NCBI GenBank assembly: GCA_046542255.1
Contig: JBKHBT010000016.1
Span: forward strand, 1-44,064
Reading direction: 5' to 3'
From: JBKHBT01 sp046542255
GTDB taxonomy: Bacteria; UBP14; UBA6098; JBKHBT01
DNA length: 44,064 nt
Position numbers and translations under genes: made by a program. Shown here piece after piece: positions 27,104-37,230 of this stretch. Under the pieces are notes generated by a model, which was not told the DNA's origin, did not search any database, and saw only the letters and a list, made by a program, of their open reading frames with translations. How positions within the stretch are numbered: position 1 is the stretch's first letter; each line of letters begins with the position of its first letter.

Positions 27104-30100
27104 ATGAGGAGAATGATAGCCCGAATATCAGGCATGGTATTACTGGTTACGGCCTTGGCTTTTGTGGTCTATGCACAACCACCAGGTATTTTATCTGTTA
27201 AGCTAATGGACCCACCAGAATTTATCGATGGTGGATCATATAACTGCCAGCTCGATACCGATTTTAGCAGTTATTCTGATACTACCTGGTTCGAGTACCG
27301 CAGGTTATCGATTGCGCCACCTGATGCTTATACCGATACTTCAGGTTGGATTAGAGCTACTAATTTCACATTTACTGGCGCTGAAGATTCAGTAGTAGTA
27401 GCCTATCAAGTTAGAGCAAAAGAAGGCCCGGATGGTGAGCCGACAGAATGGTCGCCACTTAATTATCCTTCAGGTGAAAGTTTTATTGCGATGCACGATT
27501 TAGATCAACCACGTCGCGTCAGGGACCTTAGCCATTGTTCTGACGGTTCAGATATTACATTGACATGGTCAGATCCTGGCGATGGTGCCAGTGGGGTTGC
27601 CTATTACTATGTACTCAGAAAGACTGGCTCTTATACTCAGCTCAACTATATCACACCAGAAGAGCTTGATATTTATCGAATAGCTTATATTCCGGCAAGT
27701 GAAGATGGTTTTCAGTCCTTTACTGATACTTCGCCAAGAGAAGGTGAAGTAAACCATTATACTGTCGTACCGGAAGACAGAGTAGGTAATTTCTGTCCAA
27801 GTAATGACATTGTAAGTCAAGACCCTGGCGGACCGCCACCTTGTGCGGTAATTACCTACGCACCTCTTGTAGATATTCCTGATTATACTAATAATGAATT
27901 TATTCAGATTGAAATTGATATCACAGAAACTACTGTTAGGGCATTTCATCGTTTCAGATATAGAATGATCGATACGGATACTGGCGATACAACAATCACT
28001 GATTGGACTACCAATTTATATCATATCTTTGAGCTTGAGGAATGTCATACATATAAATTCGCTGCTCAGGCCAAGAATTTATCGACCAGCTTTGTTTCAG
28101 GATGGTTCGATCCTGAATTTATGACAACAACTCGCGATATGGAAGGCCCTATCAATGCAGAATGGATTTCTGCGGAACCAAGAGAAGCTGGCATCTATGT
28201 CGAATTTGACATAGATGAAGAAATGACGCTGGGTGATCTGGATTGCGGTTCTGGTTTTCTTGCTTTCCACCTTTTCCGAGTGAATCTTGATAGCTTCCCT
28301 TCTGATATAATTACAGATATCGAATCCTATGCCGGAACTGATTATGAAGTAGCAACCTATTCTGCCGCTTATGATTTGACACCTTATCGATATTTCGATG
28401 ATGGCCCGGATGATTTAGATGTCGATTTAGAGGATGAAGACTGTTATAGATACTTTGTATTTGCCGAAGACAGCTTCGGACATTGGAGTGATTTATCCGA
28501 GCTTGTTAGTGCAGATGCTTGTGTGGATAAGGGTGTCGCCCCTCCACATCTTCTTGAATTACCCGAATATATCTCTGGTGCGGATATCATCCTCGAGTTC
28601 GAAGATACTACTTATTGCGATATAACAGAGATATACTTCGAATATGCTTTCGATGATGGCTTCTCTTTAGAAGTCTCAACAACTCCATGGTTACCAATTG
28701 ATGACTCATCTTTGCATATCGATTATCCAATCGATTCAACGTGTGAAGATATCGATACACTTTCGAAACATTTTCTTGGTTTACCAGAGTCAGAGTATTG
28801 TTTTAGAGCAAAGACAAAAGATGCAGTTGGTTCTATATCTGAATGGAGCAATATTGTTTGCACAACTTTGGACTACACACCGCCAAATGTCGTTAGAAGC
28901 GGTTCTATTCTTTCCAAAGTTCATCATACCGACCAGATTCAAGTTGTCATAACTTGGGAAGATGCTACTGAGAGCGGTGGTTTAGGAAGCGGAGTAAGTC
29001 ATTATGAACTCTGGCATTCTACCGATCCCGATGCCCCGTTTGAAACTCTCTTAGACGAGATTCCAGATTATACATCCGGCCATGATACATATCAATTTGT
29101 CCATAATTCTCCTGATCCAACTGACAATTGGGCGAATAATTTCTATACAATCGTCTCAGTAGATCGCGTTGGAAATAAGATCACAGATGCAGGACGCTTA
29201 GAAATCCTAACATTCCCTGAATATACACCACCTCATACACCAATGATCGATACAATCTATTATGAAGTATCTGGTTCCGATGAACGTTATGTCATTGAAT
29301 GGACAGACCCTTCACCATCATCGGTTTTCTCTGATTTCCATGTATATAGAATACTTCACTCAACCAGTTCAGCTGGTTTATTCCTTGGAGATACTGTTGG
29401 CGAGGATGCCATTGTTTCATACGATGGTTCTTATTCCGGTGCTTCAAGAGCCTTTATCCCTGCCGATGCGATTAGTGTTAGTGGAGAAATATATTTCCAT
29501 ATGTTCACCGAGAGCCCAATAGATGAGCATCAGAGTGGATATTCCGAGATTTATGAATATACCAATGAAGTTCCTGAAGAAACATATATTCTCAGCCTGG
29601 ATCCGGGTTGGAATCTTGTAAGCCTGCCGGTTTACAGAGATGATATTGAAGCTCAGATAGATGCCTATAGCGAAATTACAGGCATTTTTGCATGGGACCC
29701 TGTTTCCAGAATATATGAAGAAGCAGACGATCTTTCACCAGGCTATGGATATTGGATCAATGTAAATGTCTCTGGTGGGGTTAATGTTGTTCTCGAAGGT
29801 GTTCCAGTCGAAAATATCTTTATTCCTATTGAAAATAGTGGTTGGTTCATAGTCGGTTCGACTTATTATAGCGATATATGCTATGGCTATGAAGGTAGCT
29901 TGCTGGATGGCCCCTGGGCTTATGACACAGAAGAAGGTATCTATGCTTCAGAAGACAGATTGAATCCAGGCGAAGGTTATTGGCTTCTTTTCTCAACTCA
30001 TGACAATTACTGGTATGCACCAGTAGATTGCAAAGCAGGATTTGATTATCGCAGCTATGAATCGATAGTGAATCTTTCGATTGGTGAACAGCAACTTAAT

Positions 30101-30670
30101 CTTGCATCATCGAATATGGCAACAGATATGCTGGACGCCTATGATAATGCAATGCCTCCTATGGCACCTGGGGTAGAAGTTGATGCCTATCTTATGAGCG
30201 ATGATGGTTATAGACTTATTACAGATGCAAGAAATGATAGCAAATGGGACTTATATATAGAAAAGACATCCATGATAGAGTGGTCGGTATCCGATGGTTC
30301 TATCATTATAGATGGTACGGACTACGAAAATTCTAATTCAATAGAATTGAATCCAGGAGTTTATAAAGTAGAATTCAAGGCCGCTCGCCCTGAAGATTTC
30401 GCTCTTATCAGCTCCTATCCGAATCCATTCAATAGCGCAACAAATCTCAGCTTCAATATTCCTGAAAACGGTCGGGTAAAAGTAGAGATTTATGATCATC
30501 TTGGTCATCTTATACGGACATTACATGATGGTACTCTCGAAAGAGGCAAGCATGAAATGCTCTGGAATGGAACAGATGATAGCGGTTCTGAGCAAACAAG
30601 CGGTGTCTTTTTCTGCCGGATAACATATAACAATCAAAGCGCAACCAAACGCTTGCTGTATGTAAGATAA
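27104..30670 (+). CDS. Very large secreted FN3/Ig-type protein with type IX sorting domain
   Basis: 1188 residues. A signal peptide ends near VYAQ (about 25). Most of the protein consists of FN3/Ig-like beta modules with acidic, Thr- and Tyr-rich sequence (repeated DT and WSDP-type turns). Residues about 830-990 hold two copies of a module with SLDPGWNLVSLPV and GYGYWINV/GEGYWLLF. The C-terminus (about 1103-1188) is a sorting/FlgD-Ig-like domain: SYPNPFNSATNLSF, VEIYDHLGHLIRTL, LWNGTDDSG, SGVFFCRI and a basic tail. It probably reaches the outer surface by a type IX-like route. A GAGGAGAATAAG ribosome site precedes the ATG. It is 13 bp from the next gene, so co-transcribed. Confidence 0.9.
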   Translation: MRRMIARISGMVLLVTALAFVVYAQPPGILSVKLMDPPEFIDGGSYNCQLDTDFSSYSDTTWFEYRRLSIAPPDAYTDTSGWIRATNFTFTGAEDSVVVAYQVRAKEGPDGEPTEWSPLNYPSGESFIAMHDLDQPRRVRDLSHCSDGSDITLTWSDPGDGASGVAYYYVLRKTGSYTQLNYITPEELDIYRIAYIPASEDGFQSFTDTSPREGEVNHYTVVPEDRVGNFCPSNDIVSQDPGGPPPCAVITYAPLVDIPDYTNNEFIQIEIDITETTVRAFHRFRYRMIDTDTGDTTITDWTTNLYHIFELEECHTYKFAAQAKNLSTSFVSGWFDPEFMTTTRDMEGPINAEWISAEPREAGIYVEFDIDEEMTLGDLDCGSGFLAFHLFRVNLDSFPSDIITDIESYAGTDYEVATYSAAYDLTPYRYFDDGPDDLDVDLEDEDCYRYFVFAEDSFGHWSDLSELVSADACVDKGVAPPHLLELPEYISGADIILEFEDTTYCDITEIYFEYAFDDGFSLEVSTTPWLPIDDSSLHIDYPIDSTCEDIDTLSKHFLGLPESEYCFRAKTKDAVGSISEWSNIVCTTLDYTPPNVVRSGSILSKVHHTDQIQVVITWEDATESGGLGSGVSHYELWHSTDPDAPFETLLDEIPDYTSGHDTYQFVHNSPDPTDNWANNFYTIVSVDRVGNKITDAGRLEILTFPEYTPPHTPMIDTIYYEVSGSDERYVIEWTDPSPSSVFSDFHVYRILHSTSSAGLFLGDTVGEDAIVSYDGSYSGASRAFIPADAISVSGEIYFHMFTESPIDEHQSGYSEIYEYTNEVPEETYILSLDPGWNLVSLPVYRDDIEAQIDAYSEITGIFAWDPVSRIYEEADDLSPGYGYWINVNVSGGVNVVLEGVPVENIFIPIENSGWFIVGSTYYSDICYGYEGSLLDGPWAYDTEEGIYASEDRLNPGEGYWLLFSTHDNYWYAPVDCKAGFDYRSYESIVNLSIGEQQLNLASSNMATDMLDAYDNAMPPMAPGVEVDAYLMSDDGYRLITDARNDSKWDLYIEKTSMIEWSVSDGSIIIDGTDYENSNSIELNPGVYKVEFKAARPEDFALISSYPNPFNSATNLSFNIPENGRVKVEIYDHLGHLIRTLHDGTLERGKHEMLWNGTDDSGSEQTSGVFFCRITYNNQSATKRLLYVR

Positions 30671-30683
30671 GGTAGGGAAGATA

Positions 30684-33600
30684 ATGCGAATAAAAACTAG
30701 AGGAGATAAGTTGAACTCGAAAGTATTAATTGCTGCGTTTTTACTGGCTCTTGCAGGGTTAACGTTAGCCCAACCCGCCGCTATTGAGCTGAGGGAAGAA
30801 CCAGAATATACGCAAGGTCGAAGTAATACTATTCAATTTGAAATACCCGAGATAGAAGCCCCAGATTCGATAATTGCTTTGGATATTCATTATGATACTT
30901 CTATCGATTTTCCAAGCCCTAGAAGGATATGGCCAATTACTGATGATTCCGTTGATGTTTCTACATATACAGATTATACAGTAGCACCATCGGGCATGGG
31001 CCTTTTATCCGGGACAGAATATTTCTATAGAATTCGATATCGATATTCAGATGCATCGGCTGATACATTTATGATGAGTCCCTGGTCGAATATCGTAAGC
31101 TCGATTCAGGACTCTGACCCACCAAGTGTTACTGTTGATGACCTGCCCGTTTGGGTTAATGAAGAATCCGTGGAGATAACTTTTGAAATGAGCGATGCTA
31201 TTTGTGGCTGGGCTGATTCTGCCAAACTATATTATAGGCATTTCGAAGATTCCACCTGGAATTATGTAACTTCAGAGGTCATTTCTGGTGGCGATGCCGA
31301 AGAAAGCATCGATTTCATTAGTACAGATTTCGATGGTGATGACTACTATGAATTCTTTGTAGCTGGAATCGATTCTCTTGGAAATGAGAAAATTCCATAC
31401 ACATACACAACAAAACATGCCTGGACCAGATTCGATAATGAATTACCAATTTCTGAGATATCTACTGAAGGGCATGAACTTTATTATACAGATGAAACAG
31501 TCATATTAAACTATACTGCCGAAGACATGATTAGCGGCCTAAAGCGAGTCGAGCTATGGATCGAAGGTGCAGCCGATAGATATGATTATACATATTTCGA
31601 AGGCGCAACTTCTGTGTCAGACAGTTTCATTTTCACCGGAAGTACAGATGGACACTATCAGCTTTATACGCAAGCGTATGATAGCGCAGGAAATATCGAA
31701 GAAATAGTTGATGCTGATATCGAATTTTATATCGATACGCATATACCGATATTTACAGGCGTAAATCCTTATGACCAGACGGTATCGCCTTCGCGATATG
31801 ATGTTCCTGCCGAAGAAGGTTGGACGAATAATACGACTATCTGGGTTGACCCGGTCGATGCCGAAGATCCAGAGTTTGGTGATGATTATGCTTCTGGTAT
31901 CGATACTGTCTATATTGCAGAAGACGATGAGTTTTCTGTTAATGTAGCTGCGCTGCCATGGTCGGAAGGCATGGAAGAGGGCTTTGAATACAATATGCTT
32001 CCAGGACTTGGCGTAAAAGAAGTCTTTGTGAAGCTTGTTGATGTCGCTGGCAATACATCGGATACATTATCTAATACTGTATTGCTCGATACTATCGCTC
32101 CACAGTTAGAAAGCGTCGATCTTTCACCTTATGGAATGCCAATAAGAGATGTAACACATGATGAATATCTTGCTGTGCATTTTGACCCGGAAGGCACAAG
32201 TGGAAGCTATTCTCAAATATATTTCACACAAACAGCATCCGATTTAGACTATATCGAAGAATCGGAATGGCGAGCGATTACTGATACGACTTTTGACGCA
32301 GACGGCACACCCGGCGAATGGATAAGAGTATATGTTGTTCTTCGTGATAGCGCAGGAAATGTATCCGAAGAGATGATGGATTCTATTCTATTTAATCCCG
32401 GTGATGACTTTGTCGAAATCAATCACATCAAAGATATTGATGGCCCGGATTTCAGAAGCGAATACACCGACTCTAATGCAGTCGATGTCATTTTAACTTA
32501 TGGTTCGAATGCCGATTCCGTATTCTTCTGGGATGATGCGCTTACAGATACTGTCGCATACGAGATTTCATCTGATGAGACAGGAGCATCGATAACAGAT
32601 ACTCTCCGTGCCTATTTCACCAGCGGTGATGGTGTTCGATGGGTTTATGCTATGACTGTCAGAAGCGGTCTTCGTCCATATAGTGACAGAGATAGCATGA
32701 GTATCATATTAGATACAAGGGATCCGATACTTAGATCTATCAGCCTCGAAGATGAATCGAGTGGATTCGACCTGGCCGATACTTCCGAAGTAGCCGACCA
32801 TGGATTTACCAATGATCCTCGTATAAAGGTACTCTTTAATGATGCAAGCGATGATAGGACTGGCCTTTATCATGTTAAGATGATTAGTGGGACAGCAAGC
32901 CATGAAACAGCTTATTCTCACGATGCTCCGAGTATGGTTTACTTTGACCTGCCTGCTGGCGATGGCGAGAAGGCCGTTGAAGCTGCCGTACAGGATTCGG
33001 CTGGTAACTGGAGCGATGACAATGCTTATCCAGCAGAGACTTTGATTACTCTTGATACACATGATCCGATACTACATAATATGACTTTAGCAGATTATTC
33101 CGATGGCGATACCTTTACCACAGATACAACGCTTGTTACGGTTATTCTCGAAGCTTCAGACGATACTAGAGCACCCGCATATATCGCTTTCTTTGAAAAC
33201 TTCTCGGATTTCCCTACTGCTTTAGGAGACAGGTGGAGAGAATATTCAGAAACTATGGTCTATGAGTTTGAAAATACTACTCCAGGTACAAAGACTTTAT
33301 ATGCTGCACTTAAAGACAAAGCAGGTAATATCAGTCGTTATAATAGCGATGATATAAATCTCGATACAGGAATCGAACTGGAAATCGAGCTTTATGATAT
33401 TACTTCTAATTCAAATATGTACACAGATGATTTTGCAACTGGAATTAGATTTATTACAGAGGGTTCGCCCCCTGCATACTATTATGTCAGCGAAACAGGA
33501 ACTGCACCTTCTGAAGATGAATGGATTGCATATCCTGATGATGACGATACTTTGCATACTTTCACGCCCGGCGAAGGCCCAAGGCAGCTTTGTGCATGGG

Positions 33601-35357
33601 TACAGTCTGTTTCGGGCATAGTTAGCGAAATGGTTTGTGCTACAATAACAATCGATAGGACAGCACCGGAACTAACTGGTGGATTCTACATATATGACAC
33701 CACAAGTGTGGATGATTATGAAAATTTGAAATTTACGGCACATATGGGCTGGTCGAATGAAAGATATGTCTATGGCAGCATTCCAAATGCACAGGATTTC
33801 CCACCGGGAGAATCCGGCGTGGACAGTTCCGGATACTTTGGCCCATTTATCGATTCTCTCTGGATAGACAGAGGCGACCCCAGGCCTAATTTTAGATATA
33901 ATACATCCAATAATGGTGTTATTGTAAATTACAATTCGGCAGATTCGATTCCTCTCGTGCTTCATGATGTTCAGGCTTCTGTTGAAATCATTGGAAGAGC
34001 AAAAGACATTGCAGGCAATTGGGGAAATATACATGATCCTAATTCGCAGATTAGCTTTAATGGTGGATACGATAGTACACCACCTACACTGGATATTAGA
34101 GACCCACATAATCCAGGTGTATCTGTTGATCTGCTAAATATTTCGGTAAATCAACCCATCCCGATGCACATCGTCGATGGCCCGGGAAGTGGACATATCT
34201 GGAAAGTTTGTGCATGGTTTGATGAGCTTCCAGGGGAGCTGGTTTGTACGGAGATAATCGAGGATATGGACGATGCCCCAAATTATAATATTCCATTAAA
34301 TCTCGAAGGCCTATTAAATCCGAGAGATGAAAGCTATGAAATGCATATTGTATCAATCGATAGCGCAGGAAATCCAAGTTCCCCTGTCGATATAGACCTG
34401 TTTATTTATGCTGATACATTGCCTTTCAAATTTGTACTAACCGATCCCGTCGATACCAGTGATACAGGTTATACAAATCAGCAGGTAATTCATGCGGTTG
34501 TTGATCCAACAGCAGATGGCGGAGAATGGAAACAGGTCAGGTTCTCGCAAGACCCAGAATTCCCTGGCGCAGAATGGGTCGATTATGAAAGACGAATCGA
34601 ATTCGAACTCAATAATCTAAATAATGAAGAAAAAACAGTTTATTGCCAGACATCTTACGGTGGCGGAATCGTTGCAAGTGATACTTTTGCTTCGATAATC
34701 GTAGATACACGTAATCCTTCAATTGGTAGCGTGGAAGCCTATGATATAGAAACTGGTGATCCTAATTTATCGACTTCTTATGAAGTTCGCATAGTAATAG
34801 AAGACGCAACCGATCCTGCACCGGGTGTTTTGAATGCTCTGGCTTGTTCGGAAGAACCAGATTTTACCGAAGATGTTGACACGATTGTCTTTGATCCTGC
34901 TTTGACTCATGAGGTTATTTACAGGGTCAATGATGAACAGACAATAAATGAAGACTATATCGAACCTGGGCGAGAAGATGAGAGAATAATTTTCTGCAAA
35001 GTATTAGACCGGGCGGAGAACGCATCCGAAACTGCTCAGACAGGCATCGTAGTAGATGCAGATATGCTCGAGGTGAGCAATCATCCAAATCCATTTAATC
35101 CTATAGAATCAAGCACATATATCAGGGTAAAGGCCAATAATCTTGGCGCAACAGCTGATATTAGCATATATGATATGTTTGGTCATCTTGTTAATGAAAT
35201 GTCAGAAACAGCACAACCATCATCCAGAACGATGGAAATTGAATGGAATGGCTATAATAATGAAGGGTCTGAGGTTGCCTCAGGAGTGTATGTTTGCATT
35301 GTGGAAATAGGAGATGAAGTCTTCAAACGAAAAATTGCTGTATGGAGGGGGGAATGA
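30684..35357 (+). CDS. Giant secreted Ig-repeat protein with type IX sorting domain
   Basis: 1557 residues with a signal peptide ending near TLAQ (about 29). It consists of about ten to twelve Ig-like repeats recognisable by a D-S/V/K-AGN-x-S/W turn (for example VVLRDSAGNVSEE, AAVQDSAGNWSDD, AALKDKAGNIS) preceding an I-x-L-D-T-x-x-P linker. It is very acidic and Asp-rich. The C-terminus (about 1467-1557) is a sorting domain with NHPNPFNP, ISIYDMFGHLV, EWNGYNNEG, SGVYVCIVE and KRKIAV. The ATG at 30684 is used; a TTG at 30711 with a better GAGGAG site would give a tidier signal peptide. The gene overlaps the start of the PorV-like gene. Likely a surface adhesin or filament. Confidence 0.9.
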   Translation: MRIKTRGDKLNSKVLIAAFLLALAGLTLAQPAAIELREEPEYTQGRSNTIQFEIPEIEAPDSIIALDIHYDTSIDFPSPRRIWPITDDSVDVSTYTDYTVAPSGMGLLSGTEYFYRIRYRYSDASADTFMMSPWSNIVSSIQDSDPPSVTVDDLPVWVNEESVEITFEMSDAICGWADSAKLYYRHFEDSTWNYVTSEVISGGDAEESIDFISTDFDGDDYYEFFVAGIDSLGNEKIPYTYTTKHAWTRFDNELPISEISTEGHELYYTDETVILNYTAEDMISGLKRVELWIEGAADRYDYTYFEGATSVSDSFIFTGSTDGHYQLYTQAYDSAGNIEEIVDADIEFYIDTHIPIFTGVNPYDQTVSPSRYDVPAEEGWTNNTTIWVDPVDAEDPEFGDDYASGIDTVYIAEDDEFSVNVAALPWSEGMEEGFEYNMLPGLGVKEVFVKLVDVAGNTSDTLSNTVLLDTIAPQLESVDLSPYGMPIRDVTHDEYLAVHFDPEGTSGSYSQIYFTQTASDLDYIEESEWRAITDTTFDADGTPGEWIRVYVVLRDSAGNVSEEMMDSILFNPGDDFVEINHIKDIDGPDFRSEYTDSNAVDVILTYGSNADSVFFWDDALTDTVAYEISSDETGASITDTLRAYFTSGDGVRWVYAMTVRSGLRPYSDRDSMSIILDTRDPILRSISLEDESSGFDLADTSEVADHGFTNDPRIKVLFNDASDDRTGLYHVKMISGTASHETAYSHDAPSMVYFDLPAGDGEKAVEAAVQDSAGNWSDDNAYPAETLITLDTHDPILHNMTLADYSDGDTFTTDTTLVTVILEASDDTRAPAYIAFFENFSDFPTALGDRWREYSETMVYEFENTTPGTKTLYAALKDKAGNISRYNSDDINLDTGIELEIELYDITSNSNMYTDDFATGIRFITEGSPPAYYYVSETGTAPSEDEWIAYPDDDDTLHTFTPGEGPRQLCAWVQSVSGIVSEMVCATITIDRTAPELTGGFYIYDTTSVDDYENLKFTAHMGWSNERYVYGSIPNAQDFPPGESGVDSSGYFGPFIDSLWIDRGDPRPNFRYNTSNNGVIVNYNSADSIPLVLHDVQASVEIIGRAKDIAGNWGNIHDPNSQISFNGGYDSTPPTLDIRDPHNPGVSVDLLNISVNQPIPMHIVDGPGSGHIWKVCAWFDELPGELVCTEIIEDMDDAPNYNIPLNLEGLLNPRDESYEMHIVSIDSAGNPSSPVDIDLFIYADTLPFKFVLTDPVDTSDTGYTNQQVIHAVVDPTADGGEWKQVRFSQDPEFPGAEWVDYERRIEFELNNLNNEEKTVYCQTSYGGGIVASDTFASIIVDTRNPSIGSVEAYDIETGDPNLSTSYEVRIVIEDATDPAPGVLNALACSEEPDFTEDVDTIVFDPALTHEVIYRVNDEQTINEDYIEPGREDERIIFCKVLDRAENASETAQTGIVVDADMLEVSNHPNPFNPIESSTYIRVKANNLGATADISIYDMFGHLVNEMSETAQPSSRTMEIEWNGYNNEGSEVASGVYVCIVEIGDEVFKRKIAVWRGE

Positions 35358-37177
35358 TCATGACTATCAATAATAGAAAACTCGGACTACTAATTCTTAT
35401 CCTTTCCATTAGCCTTATCACAGTAGCCAATGCAGCCGGAACAGCCGGACAGGGCGGAACATCGCTTCGTTATGGAGCTTCTGCCCGGTCTTTGGCAATG
35501 GGTGGAGCATTGGGCACCATTGCAACTGGCGGAGACGCTTTATACTACAATCCTGCCGGACTCGGACTTCTCGAAAGATGGCAGTTTGAATTTATGCATT
35601 CACAACTTTGGCTCGATACAAGAGTCAATTACGGTTCGTTTTCCATTCCCGTTAAGAATGTCGGTGGTTTTAGCATCGGTGTTGTTAATATGGGAATAAC
35701 TGGCCTCGATGGCCGTGATAAATATAATAACCCAACCGGGGACTTCGATTTCATGGAGACTGGAGTTGCCCTTGGCTTCGGACGCTGGTTTATGGCAAGA
35801 AAATTCCGTGCCGGAATTGTAGCAAGATATAATATGCTACAAATGGACGATCAAAGTGCAGGCGGGCTTGGCGGTTTCGATGTTGGTATCGTTTCTAAGA
35901 GTTTGCTTCAGAGAAAAGTTCGTTTGGGTGTAGCTGTGCAGAATCTTGGGGCTGGCGAAATCGATGGCCCTGCAACTCCAATCACCGTAAGAGCTGGTGG
36001 GAACTATAGTGTAACAAGAAAACTTGTAGTTACTGCTGAGGGTGTCATGGTCATGGATGGGCCAATAACGCCTCATGCTGGCATCGAATACAATATAAAC
36101 AAAATGCTATCTGCAAGAGCTGGTTATAGTGGAAATGATATTACTTTTGGCATTGGTATTTCACTGGACAGGCTTATCGGTTCCAATATCGGAGGAACAT
36201 ATCAATCACTGGATTATGCAGGGGCTGCCATGAATCCAATCGACAATAACTTTGTCCGCGTTTCTTTGAATATTCGCGGTCAGGAGATGACTAATTTCTG
36301 GGAACTTCTCGAAAAGCTTCAAAAAGAAGGCTCGCTCTGTGATAACCAGAGCCAGATCGAGACATTCCTCGAGAAAGACGGTGCCGTTGGAGCAAAAGCC
36401 AATATCGTTATCGGCGAATGTTTATTCAATGATGAAAGCATCGATGCTCCGTTGGCAGCCGAGCCAAAATTAGCAGACATCAATAATTATTTTGATTTTG
36501 CATATAGAGGCCTTTTTGGTTCTGACTGGGCAAATGAGATAGTAACCAATGAAGAACTCAAACAACGAAACGTCTTTAGTCAGAAGACCCATTATATGTT
36601 CGCAGAGACAGAAATGGCAGATGAGATAACACCGGAAACAAAGAATCTTATCCAGGAGCTTGTAATGGCCGGTGGTGATAGTGTCCAATACGATATAAGG
36701 CTTCAGTATGACCAGGCATATTGCTATGAATATCTTGGTAAAAAAGATAGCGCAGTTGAGCTTTATCGTTCGATCGTGACACAGGAAACAGAAAGCCCGG
36801 TAAAGTACCTTGCCTTATTAAGACTGGGTGCGCTGCTTACTGATGAAGACAAGGATGCGGCAATCGAATATTTGGATGAAATCATAACTAATTATAGTTA
36901 TGGATTCTACAATGATGATGGTTCACGCAAAAGCTATCCTTTCTTTCCCAAAAAGTTTTCGGATAATGCTATTGTAGATAATGCAATATTGAATAAAGCC
37001 AATATCTTAAATACAAAGGGCGAGACAGAGGAAGCTCTTGCAGCATATCTTGATATTGTTTATTTCTATCCGAATCTCGAGCAATCTGTTATAAAAGAAG
37101 CAATCGAAAAAGCGGCATTATGTTATGAAAAGCTTGGAAACACAGAAGCTGCTGAAGCTATGAGAAAGAAGTTATGA
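35354..37177 (+). CDS. PorV/UPF0164-type outer-membrane barrel with TPR-like C-terminal region
   Basis: 607 residues. After a signal peptide (cleavage near ANAA, about 28) comes the hallmark of the family, with GASARSLAMGGALG and ALYYNPAGLGLL, followed by an Ala/Gly/aromatic-rich barrel to about residue 310 (FxxxSLDYAGAAMNPIDNNFVRVSLNIR). In Bacteroidota PorV shuttles sorting-domain proteins to the attachment complex. Residues about 320-607 are instead alpha-helical, with TPR-like units (YDQAYCYEYLGKKDSAVELY, LNTKGETEEALAAYLDIVYF), presumably periplasmic. ATG 35354 overlaps the upstream stop (ATGA) and has GGAGG 5 bases upstream; ATG 35342 and 35360 are alternatives. The link to its two upstream cargo-like neighbours is inferred. 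Confidence 0.88.
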   Translation: MIMTINNRKLGLLILILSISLITVANAAGTAGQGGTSLRYGASARSLAMGGALGTIATGGDALYYNPAGLGLLERWQFEFMHSQLWLDTRVNYGSFSIPVKNVGGFSIGVVNMGITGLDGRDKYNNPTGDFDFMETGVALGFGRWFMARKFRAGIVARYNMLQMDDQSAGGLGGFDVGIVSKSLLQRKVRLGVAVQNLGAGEIDGPATPITVRAGGNYSVTRKLVVTAEGVMVMDGPITPHAGIEYNINKMLSARAGYSGNDITFGIGISLDRLIGSNIGGTYQSLDYAGAAMNPIDNNFVRVSLNIRGQEMTNFWELLEKLQKEGSLCDNQSQIETFLEKDGAVGAKANIVIGECLFNDESIDAPLAAEPKLADINNYFDFAYRGLFGSDWANEIVTNEELKQRNVFSQKTHYMFAETEMADEITPETKNLIQELVMAGGDSVQYDIRLQYDQAYCYEYLGKKDSAVELYRSIVTQETESPVKYLALLRLGALLTDEDKDAAIEYLDEIITNYSYGFYNDDGSRKSYPFFPKKFSDNAIVDNAILNKANILNTKGETEEALAAYLDIVYFYPNLEQSVIKEAIEKAALCYEKLGNTEAAEAMRKKL

Positions 37178-37230
37178 TGTTGTACAATAAATCAAACACA
37201 CAAAATAAAATAATTCATGAAGGAGGAATG

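Noticed and set aside
30684..35357. CRISPR-like or tandem DNA repeats
   Set aside because: The periodicity is at protein level only; nucleotide copies are divergent and in frame, with no spacer structure.
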